NCBI GenBank assembly: GCA_050084985.1
Contig: JBITNC010000001.1
Location: 164,238,001-164,302,000 of the forward strand
Length of the DNA stretch: 64,000 nucleotides
Direction: 5' to 3'
Origin: Nageia nagi
Taxonomy: Eukaryota; Pinophyta
The position numbers and the translations under genes were made by a program. How positions within the stretch are numbered: position 1 is the stretch's first letter; each line of letters opens with the position of its first letter. The notes under the pieces are model-generated. The model did not search any database and had not been told where the DNA came from. It saw nothing but the letters and a program-made list of their open reading frames with translations. Below are positions 16,780 to 30,500 of the stretch, piece by piece.

Positions 16780-17760
16780 GCTAGGATAAGAGCTAAAGTG
16801 AATAGCTCCTTGACTCTACCAAAATCCTCCTTGCATTGAGTTATCAAAGGAAAATGATTTTTGTTCCTTTAAAAAGAAGTGATGGGATGAGCAATCTAAA
16901 GGATTTTAAATTTTTCAATAATAACATACCAATTTTATGAGGTTGTGAACTTCCAAGACATTAGTGCGTATTAGCCAATCCATGATTGCCCTAATCTATG
17001 AAATGTCAATAAAGACACTCTCATAAAAGTATGTGTCCCAAATACTATATCTTTCTCTACAAGAAACAATACTTTAAGAACTTATCAAACAACTCATGTT
17101 ATTGAAGATACTACAACACCAACTTCAAGTACTTTTCGCTTTTTCCCATTCTTTGATAAAATGAAGATGTCATCCAAGGATACCAATAGGAAAGTGTCGA
17201 AGTACCTTTTGAACACATCATTCTTTTATATGAATATTGCATAGGTTTATGATAGCCCGAAAGTAACCACTATAAACTTGTAATGATTATAATATATTTT
17301 TAAAGTTTAATCATGAATATCTACTTGCTTAATCCTCAATTGGTAATATCATAATCTCAAATCAATCTTAGATAATTTTTAGCACATTTCATTTGGCCAA
17401 AGAGGTCATTAATTTATGATAACGGATAAGAGTTTGTCACCACTATCTTATTTGGCTAATAGTGATCTATACACAACCTCATGGATCCTCCTTTGTTCTT
17501 GATCTATTAGAGGGGCTCCCATAGAGATATAGTTAGATATATAAAGCCCTTATGAAGAAATTCTTATAACTAGACCTTTAATCTTAATCAACTTCAGAAT
17601 GGTAATCTTATAAGAGGCTTGCCAGGCAAGCACAATCCTAAGTATAATCTCAATGAAGATCTTCAACTCTTTACAAGGTGAAAGTTTAGGTGATTCCTCA
17701 ATATATACATGCTCAAAATCATGGAGGATGAAAGACTAGGGTAGGTCACTCATCCTTGTC
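16780..17760 (-). pseudogene. Ty3/gypsy reverse transcriptase-RNase H relic
   Basis: Read on the minus strand from 17760, broken frames follow the gypsy reverse transcriptase order. There is a remnant of the 'WGAPV..KKKDGS' region (MGAPLIDQEQRRIHEVVYRS), then DLFGQMKCAKNYLRLI in place of the active-site-proximal segment, then pieces of the palm. Near 16850 comes MQGGFGRVKELFTLALILAI, matching the start of the RNase H region. Stops are frequent. No LTR or protease was identified beside it. Confidence 0.6.
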
Positions 17761-17769
17761 CTCTAAGGG

Positions 17770-18519
17770 GTCTTCATTGATTGTGATGATGTATGTCTAA
17801 TAATTCTAATAATAGTTGACAAATGATTCCATTATGATTTAATGATATAACAATCATTTAATGATACATTGATGGTAATTATGAATTATTAATCAAAGAC
17901 CAGTCTCATATCATTTTTTTCTTTCTTTAGTTTTTTTTTTATTTTTATTATTTATGTTGATGGGATCACTAGGCTAATGGTAATAGACAATTGGGCTCCA
18001 TTTCTTTATCTAGGCACAAAATATAACTTTTACCAATTTTGGCCAATTTATGGTGTTTATTTTAAGGAAAATTTGAAGAATCCTTCAATTTTCTTTTTAG
18101 GAAAATATGGGGTCTCTTTAAATTCACTAATATTAGGCAAATTCTTTTTTAAATTCACAAATATGCCGCGAATTTGTATACTTCTTACAGATCCCATCCC
18201 AACTTTCCTTGACTGGTTTTACACACTTTCCAGAATTGCCCGTGTTTTGATTTCTCTTGCTTTGGATCGCCCGCACTTTAGATTCTCTCACTATGGATCA
18301 CCCACAGTCTGATTCCAGAGAATTTGTGCACATTAGGATCTTACTGAGTCAATTTAGCTGTTATTCCACACCTTTGATCTCTCTAGATAAGACATGAAAC
18401 CACAATTCGCAGATTTATAGATTTGTGTTTGTTTTCTCTTTAAAACAGCAACACATAAAATGAATTTACAGTTTAATTAGCTCCCTCTTCATGAATTACA
18501 TATTATAGAAGAAACTTAA
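17770..18519. other. Intergenic sequence 3' of the oxidoreductase gene
   Basis: This holds the 3' untranslated region of the minus-strand oxidoreductase gene. The plus-strand frame at 17977-18312 has no recognisable domain and I treat it as chance. Confidence 0.4.
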
Positions 18520-21500
18520 TTATAGGAAATAATCTGAAATTGGTAACTGCGTTGTGATTTCAGTAAAATTCCTATTCAATCTACGCAATTCCTGCACGTG
18601 AGGTTCATCATCTTCCACTGGAATTATTTTTGCAAACTGTCCTTCACCAAAGTAGTCAACCACTCTGTTGGCAGCTTCTAGTCCAGTCACATATGCTTTT
18701 TCCTACAACAATTTACAAGTATGTTGTTAGGTGAAGGGTACATCTCACATATAGCATAATAATAATAGTAGTAGTAGTAGTAGAGGCTACGTTACAAGAG
18801 GAAATGCAGTTCTACCTGAGACCAAGAACCATGTCGAGTAATAATCCAATCACCAGCCATAAATAAATTTGGAATGCTTGTACTTCCCCGCATCATATAT
18901 TGATAGGAACCTGAAATACAAGGTTGCCAATTGATAGCCAAAATGTTTAGTCCTTCAATTTAAAAGTCTATATTGCTTTATATAGGCCAAACCACAAAAT
19001 ATTCATAGTTATAGGGTGCAACCTATATTCCTTCAATGACAATGGGCCATTTATGATGACCCATTGATGATATATGCTAGAATATCAGCATTCATATAAC
19101 TTACGATACTCTAGATTATCATTCTGGTCTCAAGTCTGCTAATCTGATTCTATGGCAGGAATAACAGTAATCCCAACAATCATATATATACAGTTCCTTA
19201 CCAAAAATGATTTGATCTATTAGTTCTTGTGTTTTCCATCTTCCAATCATCTTGAGTTTGTAACAGGTATTAATATATGGTATTTATGAACAGATGAACT
19301 TTGCCAGCTCTTCTATTCCTGTATTTAGCATTGGATAGCCTAATCACAATCCAAATGTGAGGTCTCCAATCCTCAACCATGGACCAAACGTAGAATGACG
19401 GTTTCCATGATGAATGATCAACCTTGAACTAAATCTCTCCAATGTGCTTAAGTTCAAACATATCACTTTCTACATACATTATATCTTTACGTTAACATGT
19501 TCACCATTGAGTTCCCAGACGATAGATTTATTCAAGGTGCTGAAGATTATATCTTTACAAGTTGGTGTCATGCTTGTAGTGGATGAAACTGTGAGATCAA
19601 TAATATAAACATGCTTGTAGTTTCAGCTTCAGTTCTGCAAGTTTACTCTTCAACCCACTCAAAATTGTGGTTTGCAAAACCTCTACAGATTCATGGCAAT
19701 TCTACAAAGTTGTTTCATGGCATCTCTCTTGGTTGACACCATCTCAGCTTTGACATCACACATTTAAGTTCAGTAGAAGTGGAATTGCAGCTGTGAACAA
19801 ATTAAAAAAAAAAGCCTATCTAGTGAACAAATTAAAAAAAAAAAAAACTATCTATCTAAACATTTTAGTTGCTCTCCATGTGGATTTGAAACTCCAACAG
19901 TTTGCTTCAATAGGGATCTAAGTCTACAAGTTAATGTGCATGGTAGTTGCATTCTAATCTAGACAGTTTACAGATTCTACAAGAGGATTGATAAGGCTTT
20001 TCTCATAAGGAGTTGAAACTCCCAAAAATTTCCAGTAATTTGAATGGAAAGCATACAAGTGCATCCTCCTCTGAGAATAGGAAAATGGATGTGGCCGAAT
20101 GATGTAGATTTCATTTGCTTTTCAAAGTAATCTCATGCTATCAAGTGTAGCAGCTTCTTGTAGATCATCTTGCTACAAGATTATTCCAAATTGAATATGA
20201 AGGTTGGTGAACCAGGCAAATAATCTGCTCTTGCTCGGCTAGGTTCTAGTAATTTTTGCTAAAGAAGTATTTGGCCTGACCAAGATCAATCTTGCCCTAA
20301 AAGCCATTGATATTTCTTTTAAGTTCTGAGTAAGAGCCAATTATTGACAGAAATGTTCAACAGGGGAGTCAGTGGTCTATTGGCAAGGTAACTTAATATT
20401 ATGGCATACAAGGATGTTTTGAAAGCAGCAGCAAACAGTGTATTTCAGGTCACTAGCATACAACGTTCATGTGAGGTGGCTTGACAGATGAACTACTGTT
20501 CTAAGAAACTCATGAAGGCATGCTGATGTAGCTATCAAGAGCTCCTGGACCTGCTACTGTGCTAGATGGCCTGAAAGAGGATATATCTCACATGTAATCA
20601 GAAGTTTTTTTGGCGACTTAACGATCATCTCTACCTTTTGGAAAGTCTCTACTAGTCTACTTTCATGATAGATCAATATAGCGATCCTTCATTGCTTAGG
20701 GAAATCTCTTTCTTTCATGTTACATGAATTTGACATGGATATTTCTGATGATGCAGAAATTGATGTTCTGGCAGATTGTCTGAAAAGATGAGTTTCCATT
20801 TAACATTTCCTGCAATGCATGCCTTTGGAAAAAACAATCTACAAGTGGTATGTGGATAACTAAGAATTTTGGGGTTGGAAAGTTGAAACCCCTTGGGCAA
20901 AGGGTATATTTCCATTTTTCTAGGAAAGTCAGAAGCAACTCAAGGCGTATACCACAATGATGGTGGTGTGCTTGCTTATGCTTGGCCATCGGAAAAGAAA
21001 CTTAATCCAAAAGGTTCCTTTAACACTAAATACCCCTTATGGATTGCCCTTAAACTTTCATGCTACAAGGAAGAAAATAGTACATTGGTTTTTGGGTGGC
21101 TTGTGGAGCATTCAAGAGTCATTCTTATACTCTGCTATAAATACCATGTATGCATTTATACTGAAATTTCAAGGTAACTCCTTTCTGAAATTTGCCTCAC
21201 GTAAAACTGTTTCTTTTATAAATTTATTACTATTCACCTCACTCTTTAGAGATTGTCCATTCTACAATAAAGAAATGGAAAACTATGTTGTAGCTCTCAA
21301 TGAAGGTTCCAATCATGGAATGAAAACTCATGAGTAATTGCGATTAATCTCCGAGTTGAATGTAAAGTAGAATCGCCTGAAAATTGCAAAAAATTGCATA
21401 TTTTGGAATATTCGATTTTTGCCAACTAATCACTTAGGCAGTTAATCGCCGAAGCGCACGTCTTGACCCGATTGTTTGAGATTCGATGCAAAATCTGAAA

Positions 21501-24500
21501 TACGATCAAGACTGGTATTTAACTTAAGTTTTTCTTGGTCTTGGGAAGAATTTTCTTCTCCGAACAAAGTAGAATCCCATCAACAAAATGATTTTCTTCA
21601 ACTCGTGGAACGCCAAACCCGTCTCCTTTGATGAATTGAGGGTCATTTTGATGAGATGTAAGTTAGCTTCTATGACTTCCTCCATGCTGCCTAACTGAGT
21701 CTGCATCGCTTTCAAATTTTGAGCATACCCCCTTTAATTCTTCGTTTTTTTCACTGTAGGAGTCTCAGCCTTCACTAGCGACTTCACCTTCTCCTTCTTG
21801 GGTAGAATCCCCATAATTCTTCATGGTGCTGCTGGTGGCTAGGCCAATTTGAGTGCCTGTTATCTTCCTTTTGGACCAACGATGAGTTGAGTCCCTGACC
21901 AACTCCTTTCCTTTAGAGGACAAATCCTTAAGAGTGGCGGGTTCCCTTCTTGTTGCTCCCAGAGGCAGAGGCGATCTCCCCTTTCAACATGTCAGAAAAT
22001 GAGGGATCCATCTCTTCCTCCACAGGCTCCTCTTCTTTGTCAAGCTCCTTTATCTTCACTAGAAGCATTTGAGTCAAGGTTCGAAGACGCTTTCTTAAAC
22101 GGCTGTGTTGAGGGTGAAGGAGCCTTTGATTCAAACTCCGACTGACTTGAAGATGAATCTGAGAGACTTCCCCGAAGTAACATTTGCTTCAGCCACCGCA
22201 TGCTTAGCTTCCATATACTGAAACAACAGTGAGGAGTCTTGCATGGTTGGGCGTTGCGAGCTTTCCTTTCTGAACTGAAAGTATTGATGTTTCCACTAAT
22301 TTGAACAAAAACAGAGGAATGCTCATGATTTGGTTACCTTGAAAATGGTTGACAAGAGCCACGTGAAAGCTCTAATGTTTTATAGCAGAGTGGTGCACCC
22401 CCTGGCGATCTTCCTTCATGCATAATATGCAAAGCGCTCACATGCATTGGTGCAACAAGGTGTCGCAAGGGGGCCTGCTATTCCCTTGCTCGGGAGTCTA
22501 ATGGTGGTAGCCCCCAACTGAAATTTTTAGTCATACAATTGTACAATTGGACCATATGACAGTAACAATAAACACAGTTACCAATAGACACAATTATTAA
22601 TAGATGTGGATATTAATAGATTCTATCTTTAGATAGGCCATTCTAAGATATATCACTGTTCTTTAAAAGGGAATGAACCTTGCTGTTGTAGTGTGTAAAA
22701 GTGTAAGAGTTCATTCAAAATAATACAAGAATCGAAGCTGCCATTCCCCTGTGATTTTTCCCTACACACAACAGGGTTTCAAAGTAGAATCCCTCATGTT
22801 ATTTCTGTTTATTATTTCTGCTATTGTTTTCAGCTTGCTTGCTTGATATTTTCAAACAATAGGTCTACGTAAAAGATCAGCACTAGAGTTACAATATGGA
22901 GAGATTCTTATGTTGAATTCCACAAATGTGATCCTAAGGGGAGTAAATTAAGTAAGAGTCAAGAGGTTGAAAGTTGAAACCCCAAAAGAGCTTGATCAAG
23001 GACCTAGATACAAGAGGTAGACATGTAAAGAAAGAGCCAGAGAATCTTAAGGTGACTTGATTCATAAGCCATGATCCATAAGCTTTGTTACCAAATACTA
23101 TAAGCAAAGAAGAATCACATACGAAAGAGAGAGTGGGGGGAGGGAGAAGATTGTTAAACTGTATATGTTTTATACTCATTTATATTATGTATGTACAAAC
23201 ATTATGATGATGTACAAAGAAGCTTTTTGAAGAGAAGAAAGATATACATGAAAGCTTCTTAGTGAAGAAAGATTCTAGATGATCTACATAAAGACATATA
23301 CAAATCATATATAGATAACTCATAACATACAACTAAATACAATAATTAATAAATTATAATCTGTCCATGTAACTACGATTATCCTAATAGACATTTGATT
23401 GATTCTCACCATTGGTTTATCTCTTCCGTTAAAGGGTTGATCTTGTCTTTTCTGAATTTTTTTTTATAATCCTGGCTCAATTCACTTTGTTGTCTTCAAA
23501 ACAAAAAAAACTCCTTATCCCAATAGCTTTATAATCCACATTTTATCAACTAAAAGAATACGTCAATCATCATAATTATTTGTTATTCAAAGAAACTTTC
23601 CCTTCATTATATTGCATTTATTGTAGACCACGGTATTTCCAGTATCCTAAAAAAACCACAATAAGAACTATCATATGAAATATTTGTTCCAAACAAAGTT
23701 CACAGTTTAGTGCAACAAGTGAACTGTTTGCCATTTACTAGGTGTTCAGAAATGACAAAAATGCTAAACTCTTATGTCCCACATTTGAAATATAGAAAAG
23801 TGTACACGCCTGAATATGATTGAGCATATAAAAATTTCTTACCTGGGGAGAAGTGAGTCACGGATTTAGGAAAGCGAACAACTGCTTGATCTACCACATT
23901 AGCCTCTCCAAATTCTTTGATGCATTTTGTTAGGTAATCCTTGACCTTTTGCACAATCTCTTCATCTTGAAGTGGCAAAAATTGATTTGCATGATACTGC
24001 AATGTAAATAGAGAATACAGAACCGCTTAAATAGAAACTAACCAAATATAGTAGTGTTAAAAAGAGCTATGGTAGAGTTCAGAAAGAGCTTATTCTCATC
24101 ATATTAACATGAAAATAATTTGATCAGAACTGGAATGCCCGACTCTATAGATACTTACAAAGTCAGCTTCTACAACGGTTCCAGGTTCATCTTTATACTC
24201 ATCATGCAAAGCATTCAAATCAAAGAAAGTCCAGCCAGTTGAATTGTCAAAACCAAAGCAAGCATTGCTTGGCCTTGGAATATTCACCTGTATTTGGGTA
24301 GAAATCAATTAGCTATATTTCTTACATTGAGAGGGGGATCAAGATCAGAATTAAGGTTGAGTTTGCCAAGCAAAATTGAGTTTTGGTGGCATGAACTCAC
24401 CTTTCTGTCAAACCACAACCTTACGGCAAGCACATCAATTGCCCCCAAGTTTAAGACATTCAGAAATTCATCCCGTGTTTGCAACAATGGACTACATGAT

Positions 24501-27500
24501 TTGAATAATCTTATCAGGCACAGAGGACATAGAGTCCAAACTACAACAGTTCCTGTACTAGAACACTCAACGATAGCAGAGGAGTATTCTATCAATTGAA
24601 CTACAAAGAAACTTAAATTTCTAGAACTATCATACAGATCGATTCTATTTGACACACTTCTATGAAATAAGGCCTTGTATGGCTCCCGAACAATAAGATC
24701 AAACGGGTCATTGGAATTTTTAAAAAGCCCTGCTTGCCAGTTTATTAAGTGTATTTAAATGCAAAAAAGGAATGATTTCATGGACCTTTCTCTCTGCAGA
24801 AAATAAAAGCATAAGGAATGCACACAGACATTAGAGTTTTCTTCAAAAAACCCTATCAATAATCAGTAAAATGAAACTATCCACTGGAAACTACAAACCA
24901 AATCAATCACTTCAAAACAGACCTGTTGAAAATTATTCGTTGTAGAGCAGAAATGCCAACTGCTAATATGACTGCATCAGCTGGAATTAATTCATCTCCA
25001 CATGCAACTGCTGATATTGTTCCGGTATTGTTGTCCAGCACAAAATCAGTCACCCTTTTATTTGCAAGAAATTGACAGCCTTGGGTTTTCATGTACTCAA
25101 TCCAAGGTTTAAATATTTTCTCCCCAACAGTTCCACGACACCAGACCACATCAAAATCTTGCTGACAAGTGTATCATTCTCAACAGTTCAGAAAATCAAG
25201 AAAAAATAAACATAAGCATTGTCAGGAATACATGGTTCCATTCAAAATGAACCTCTATGAAAACTTGGATATGAAAATTTCAGCAATTGTGAGAACTAAT
25301 TAAAACAGTTAAAGAAAGGCAACAATAATTATATATTAACCGTTTAAAAAGAGTTCGAAAACTCAAAAAAATTCACTTGATTCAGTTCTTTATACAGTAT
25401 TCCATGTGTAATTTTCTATAACAGAGGAGACTCAAATGAGAAGGAACATTGTACCTGGTGGGCAAGGATGAAATAATACAGCATTCCCAATGTAGCTGCA
25501 CCACTACATTGTTCTCCTGGAGCAAACAATCCAACTAAAAGCATTGGATTGAAAGCATCCTCATAAACTCTTTTTGAGCAGCCAAACTGTTTGAATAGTT
25601 CCCTTGCTGTCACTGGCAGAATGAATATTTTGAATAAAGTTCTTCTCATATAAAGAGAAAATTTGGACTTTCATTTATTACTCATTGTTTCCAACAGTAA
25701 GGGATCAAACTGAAGAATGATGCCATACAAATTATGCCATAGGTACTCACGGTTGTCATACTTTTTCCATGCGTTGTCGGTGTTGTCAAAGTCAATCACT
25801 GAGATACAAAAGAATAGTCTCATCGGTTAAATAATTTTAGCATTTGGCAATGTTGAAATGAAGGCATATATTATAGATGGCAAAAAAAATGAGAATTATA
25901 ATAATATTGCAAAAAAATAAACATGATAGACTTAAGTTGCATTATCATATCTCACCTGCATACATAAGTGGCAGTGAGGTCAGACGGTCAGCCAATGGCA
26001 GCAGATTGAACTGTATTTTACAAAGAGCAGTCAGGGACAGATATGCTTTCTAAGTTTCTAGTAATCTAGGATGGAAAATAAACTTGAATAAAAAAGTGAC
26101 CTGCGTATAAACAAAGGTGCCCAAAGGACTTGGTAATCGAGGAAGGTCTTGAAATATTGGGGATTCAACCTGCAACAGTCCGAAGTGCAGTCAGACAACA
26201 AAACTTTTCAGGACACCTCAGACTTCTTAAAGCCCATTTTGCATATTTACTGCAGAAGTATGGCAGTCAGCAAGTTAGTCCAAGTTCTTAATTTAACTAC
26301 TCCAAAATAAAACGTCTCCAATTAAAGATCCAAAAATCACACCTCTAGTCCCTTTGGGGAATATTGAGAAGAGCGTGTCCAATTTGTAAAAGGCTGAATA
26401 CCAAGCTCGTCAGTGAGAGAAAATATATTACGGTACGGATACCAGAAGCCTGCAGAAAATATTTCTGTAACCAACTTATGCTCATATTTATCAACAAAAA
26501 TCTGAATCATTATATATATAAATGCATTACAAGAAAAGCTATAATTTGACTCAAATAATGATGCAGATATATAAAGATTGCTCCTTGGCCTTGATTATGG
26601 AAATGAAATTTGAAAGAACGATACTATAACTTCAAATTAGAAGATAAAGATTCCTTTAGTTGCTAATATCGCATTGAGAATTAGAAAATGAATAAACACT
26701 TCTGAAGGCTATATTACATAGAATGGAGGGAACATTCACATTAAAAAAGAATGAGGATATTGATCTCTCTAGGAGGTCACACTATGTTTTGACAGAGTGG
26801 ATTACTGATGTGATTCGGAAAAAAATGAAACAGGAAATGTTTTAGCAGATGTAAGTTATTGCCTTCAGGTTGAACATTTAGAGTGCACAGAAATTTTTTT
26901 GTGTAAGCTTAAGTTCATATAGGTTATCCTCGTATGAAATGAGAAAAATCTCTCCAAGAACAACCACTCATGGCTTGTAAAGTTGTGGGCTTCAATTCTG
27001 CAGTTCTTTAGCAGACCTACAGTGTCCACAAGATTTTTTGTAGATCATGCAACCTTAGCATTGTTAGTGGCCTTGTGGAATAGAAAGTGAAGAAGAGGGT
27101 ATTTTTCTTCTAGTTTTATGGATCACCAGGAAAAATATTTTCCTCGAGAACAAATACCAAAAGATGTCAAATAGAGAATCTTGCCTAAAATCAAGAACAT
27201 CACATGCCCGTTGCAACTTTGGAATTATGAGTATATGGTGGGTGATTATGTGTAGCTCATTTACTTATGTGCCATAAGAAAAGAATAATAGCTCCAAAAG
27301 GTGAGAAGAACCAATGAGGAATTGTTACCCTTCAGAATAATGCAACAATTGGTGTGTTGATGAAGCACCCATCATAATGCTTGATAGAAGAACTGCCAAG
27401 ATCAGAAATGTTCTATTGGTGCCTTGATTGAAAACAGAACCTTATCTCTGTCTCTGATATTGGAAAGAGTAACATGAGTGTGCTCTCCAAAAAGTAAATG

Positions 27501-30500
27501 CATTTTGCCAAGAACATCAAAGTGAGCTTGCAGTTTTTGTTAAACTTCATATAAAGCTCCAGAAGTTGTTAAGCTACTAAGAGTGGAAAACGTAAATCAA
27601 CAACATTGAATTTAGTATGAAGATTTACATCTGGTCTTTGAAAAATCAAAAAGCACTAGATATATCTCATCCATCTTCTCATGTGTAAGCATCATATGGA
27701 ACACTTCAAGAACAATGCTAATAGAGCCCATATCTATTAGAGTTAATGTATTCTGATATATGCAAGTCCAATGAATACATAACCACATAAAGTGGCAAAG
27801 TACTTGTTACTTTGATTGATGACTATTCCAAAAAGGTGTGGATATATCTTATAAAGAAGTCGTCTCAAGCACTTGCTACTATCAAGGAGTTTGAGGCTAT
27901 TGTACAAAATAAATTATGAAAAAAGGATCAAAACTAATGGAGGTGAGTATTCCATGGATGGTATTAGATAATAGCAACATTAGACATTATTTTATATCAA
28001 TAACATTATGCTAATAATTATGTATCTTTATATAAGGTAGCTATGAATTATCACATTTTATCATATGTATGAGACTATAAAACATACAAATTTCTTCATC
28101 CCCTCCCTCCCTCTCCCCCTCCTTGTTGATTCTTTATAGTATCAAAGTTTATTTATTGTTCTTATCTAAATCTACATTAAGTGTTTTATCTAATTGGGAT
28201 CTCACTTTTTATTTCTGTAGGAAGTTAAGCTAGATTTAGCGTAGGCCTTGTGTTTATTAACACTTAAGCATTTATTAATACTAAATCTACATGCTTAACT
28301 CTTATTGGTGTATAGTGCATACATAGATCGTTATATATTGGTGATTAACCAACAATTGAGATTATAAAATGTTGTTGTGTAATCCAACAGTTATGGTTAA
28401 GCCACATGGTTTGCTAGGAGTTCTTGTGCCCATTTAAAGGTCATTCCTAGCCAACATTGTAAATTTGTAATCATCTTGTGGATAACTTTGAACGCCCATT
28501 ATTATTTCAATATCCTTTAGGGCATAACCATTTGCCCCAATTTCTTGTCTCTTTAATATCTTCTTTGTGTGGAATGGTCAAGTTGTTCAAATCTTTGACA
28601 ATATTGCATAATTCTTCATGGTACCAGAGCTATTAGGATATTCCATTGACGATAGATTGAAGAGTTAGGTTTTCCTAAAAGAATTTGGAAGTGATTTCAT
28701 AATTTTCAAACTTTGGAATATTAGATTCAAAATCCATTTGGTGGAGTTGAAGAAAAAGGTGTTGAGAAACTATAGTCCAAATTTCAATTCATTCCAACAT
28801 GTAGATTGCAAGATATTACAAATAATATATTTTTGATAAATTTCAAAAATCAGGAGACCGGTGACAAATTTTATGAAATTGTTTGGTGGAGTTGAAGAAG
28901 AGGATTTGGCGATCTTATGGTCCAAATTTAAGCTCATTTAGACAATCAGATTGATAAATATCGTCAAAAGAAGTTTTTCAAGAAACTACAAAAATCAAGA
29001 AATTCATGACGAAGTTTGCAAAATTATTTGCAATTTTGGAATCCTTATTGGAGAAGTATTGGAAGAAATGAAGGACCTTCAAAAGGAGATAGATGCTTTG
29101 AATGGTAGATCTTCCAAGGGTGATTCTTCTAGTGGTGTTGTGATAGCAAGGACCTCTCATGAGGAGGTAAAATTTTGTTGTTTAGAACTTTTTCATCTAA
29201 TGAGGATTGGTGCATTGAATAAGGTGCTCCTCACCATATGACCATGAACAAGAGTTCATTTATGACTATGAGCATGGCAAGAATGGTGGTATGGTTGTCA
29301 AAACAACCAATTATGAGGATCTTTTCATTGTTGGAACTAGAGATGTGAAGCACAAAGATGGGTAGATGCAAAATGTCTTCTATGTACCAAGATTTGACAT
29401 CAATTTGCTATTTCATGTACCAATTGATTCAAGGAAGAAAGAAAGAGGAATTCTCCAAGGATAGAGTCTACATCAAGGATGTAAGGGACAACTTCAAACT
29501 CATTGCTATTGGAGTTGTTGATGAGGAATTGAAGCTATTCATTATTGTTCTCTATGTGGATGACTTGATTCTCACAAGAAATTCCCCCACGTATATCAAA
29601 GATATAAGACTAGGTTGAAAAATACTTCTAAGATGATAGGCCTTGGTTTGTTGAACTACTTTTTGGGCCTACGGGTATGGCAAATGAAGGATGGTATTTT
29701 TCGTTCACAACCTACATTTGCCTTATATCTTTTGAAGAAATTCAAGATGGAGGATTGTGATGTGGCTAAGACAAGTATGGCTTCTAGAGCGAAGCTTTCT
29801 AGGTCTACTCCAGATGATCCGACAATTGGTGCCTCTTTGTACCATGCACTAGAGGGTAGTTTGTTAAATTTAATCCATAATAGTCTGAACATTGCTTTTG
29901 CAGTTGGATATGTGACTAGGTACACGGCAGAACCACATCGAAGTCATTGGATAGAGACAAACAATGTTTTGAGGTACATCAAAGGGTCATTGGAAATGAG
30001 CATCATATATGAAAGAGAGGTAGCACACCCAAGTTGGTTAGGTACTTTGATTCCAATTATGGATATGATCAAGATGATAGAAGGTCTACCTAAGGGCACC
30101 TTTTTACTTTTGATGATGATCAAGTTGCATGGATAAGAAAGAAGAAAGGTGTATTGTCCGAGTCTTCTATAGAGGCTGAGTATTGGGCTTGTTCAATAGT
30201 TGGGCAACATTTTCAATGGTTGTGCCATATACTTGAGGAGCTTGGCTTTGAATATAAGGTACCTTATTGGACGTGAGTGGATAACTAGAGTAGCATTCAC
30301 ATGACCAGGAATCTAATTCTTCATTGATGGTCCAAGCCCATTGAGATTGACATGCATTGGATCCGTAAGCAAGTATAGAACGATGAGATTGATGTGCAGT
30401 ATATTTTGAAAAGGGATCAATTGGTGGACATCTTCACCAAACCATTACTTGAGGATGCTTTTCTTTTCTTGAGACAAATGATGGGATACATAAGGCTCCA

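Noticed and set aside
17977-18312. 111-codon plus-strand frame before the oxidoreductase stop
   Set aside because: Composition follows AT-rich DNA, with no motif, splice support or repeat family; not called a gene.
20720-21337. Overlapping frames on both strands in intron 11
   Set aside because: No domain and mutual overlap in opposite strands; they are most likely chance open frames in intron sequence.
24305-24655. 116-codon minus-strand frame treated as one exon
   Set aside because: Only 24401-24491 is exon 9; the rest runs into introns past good GT and AG sites and does not match the family.
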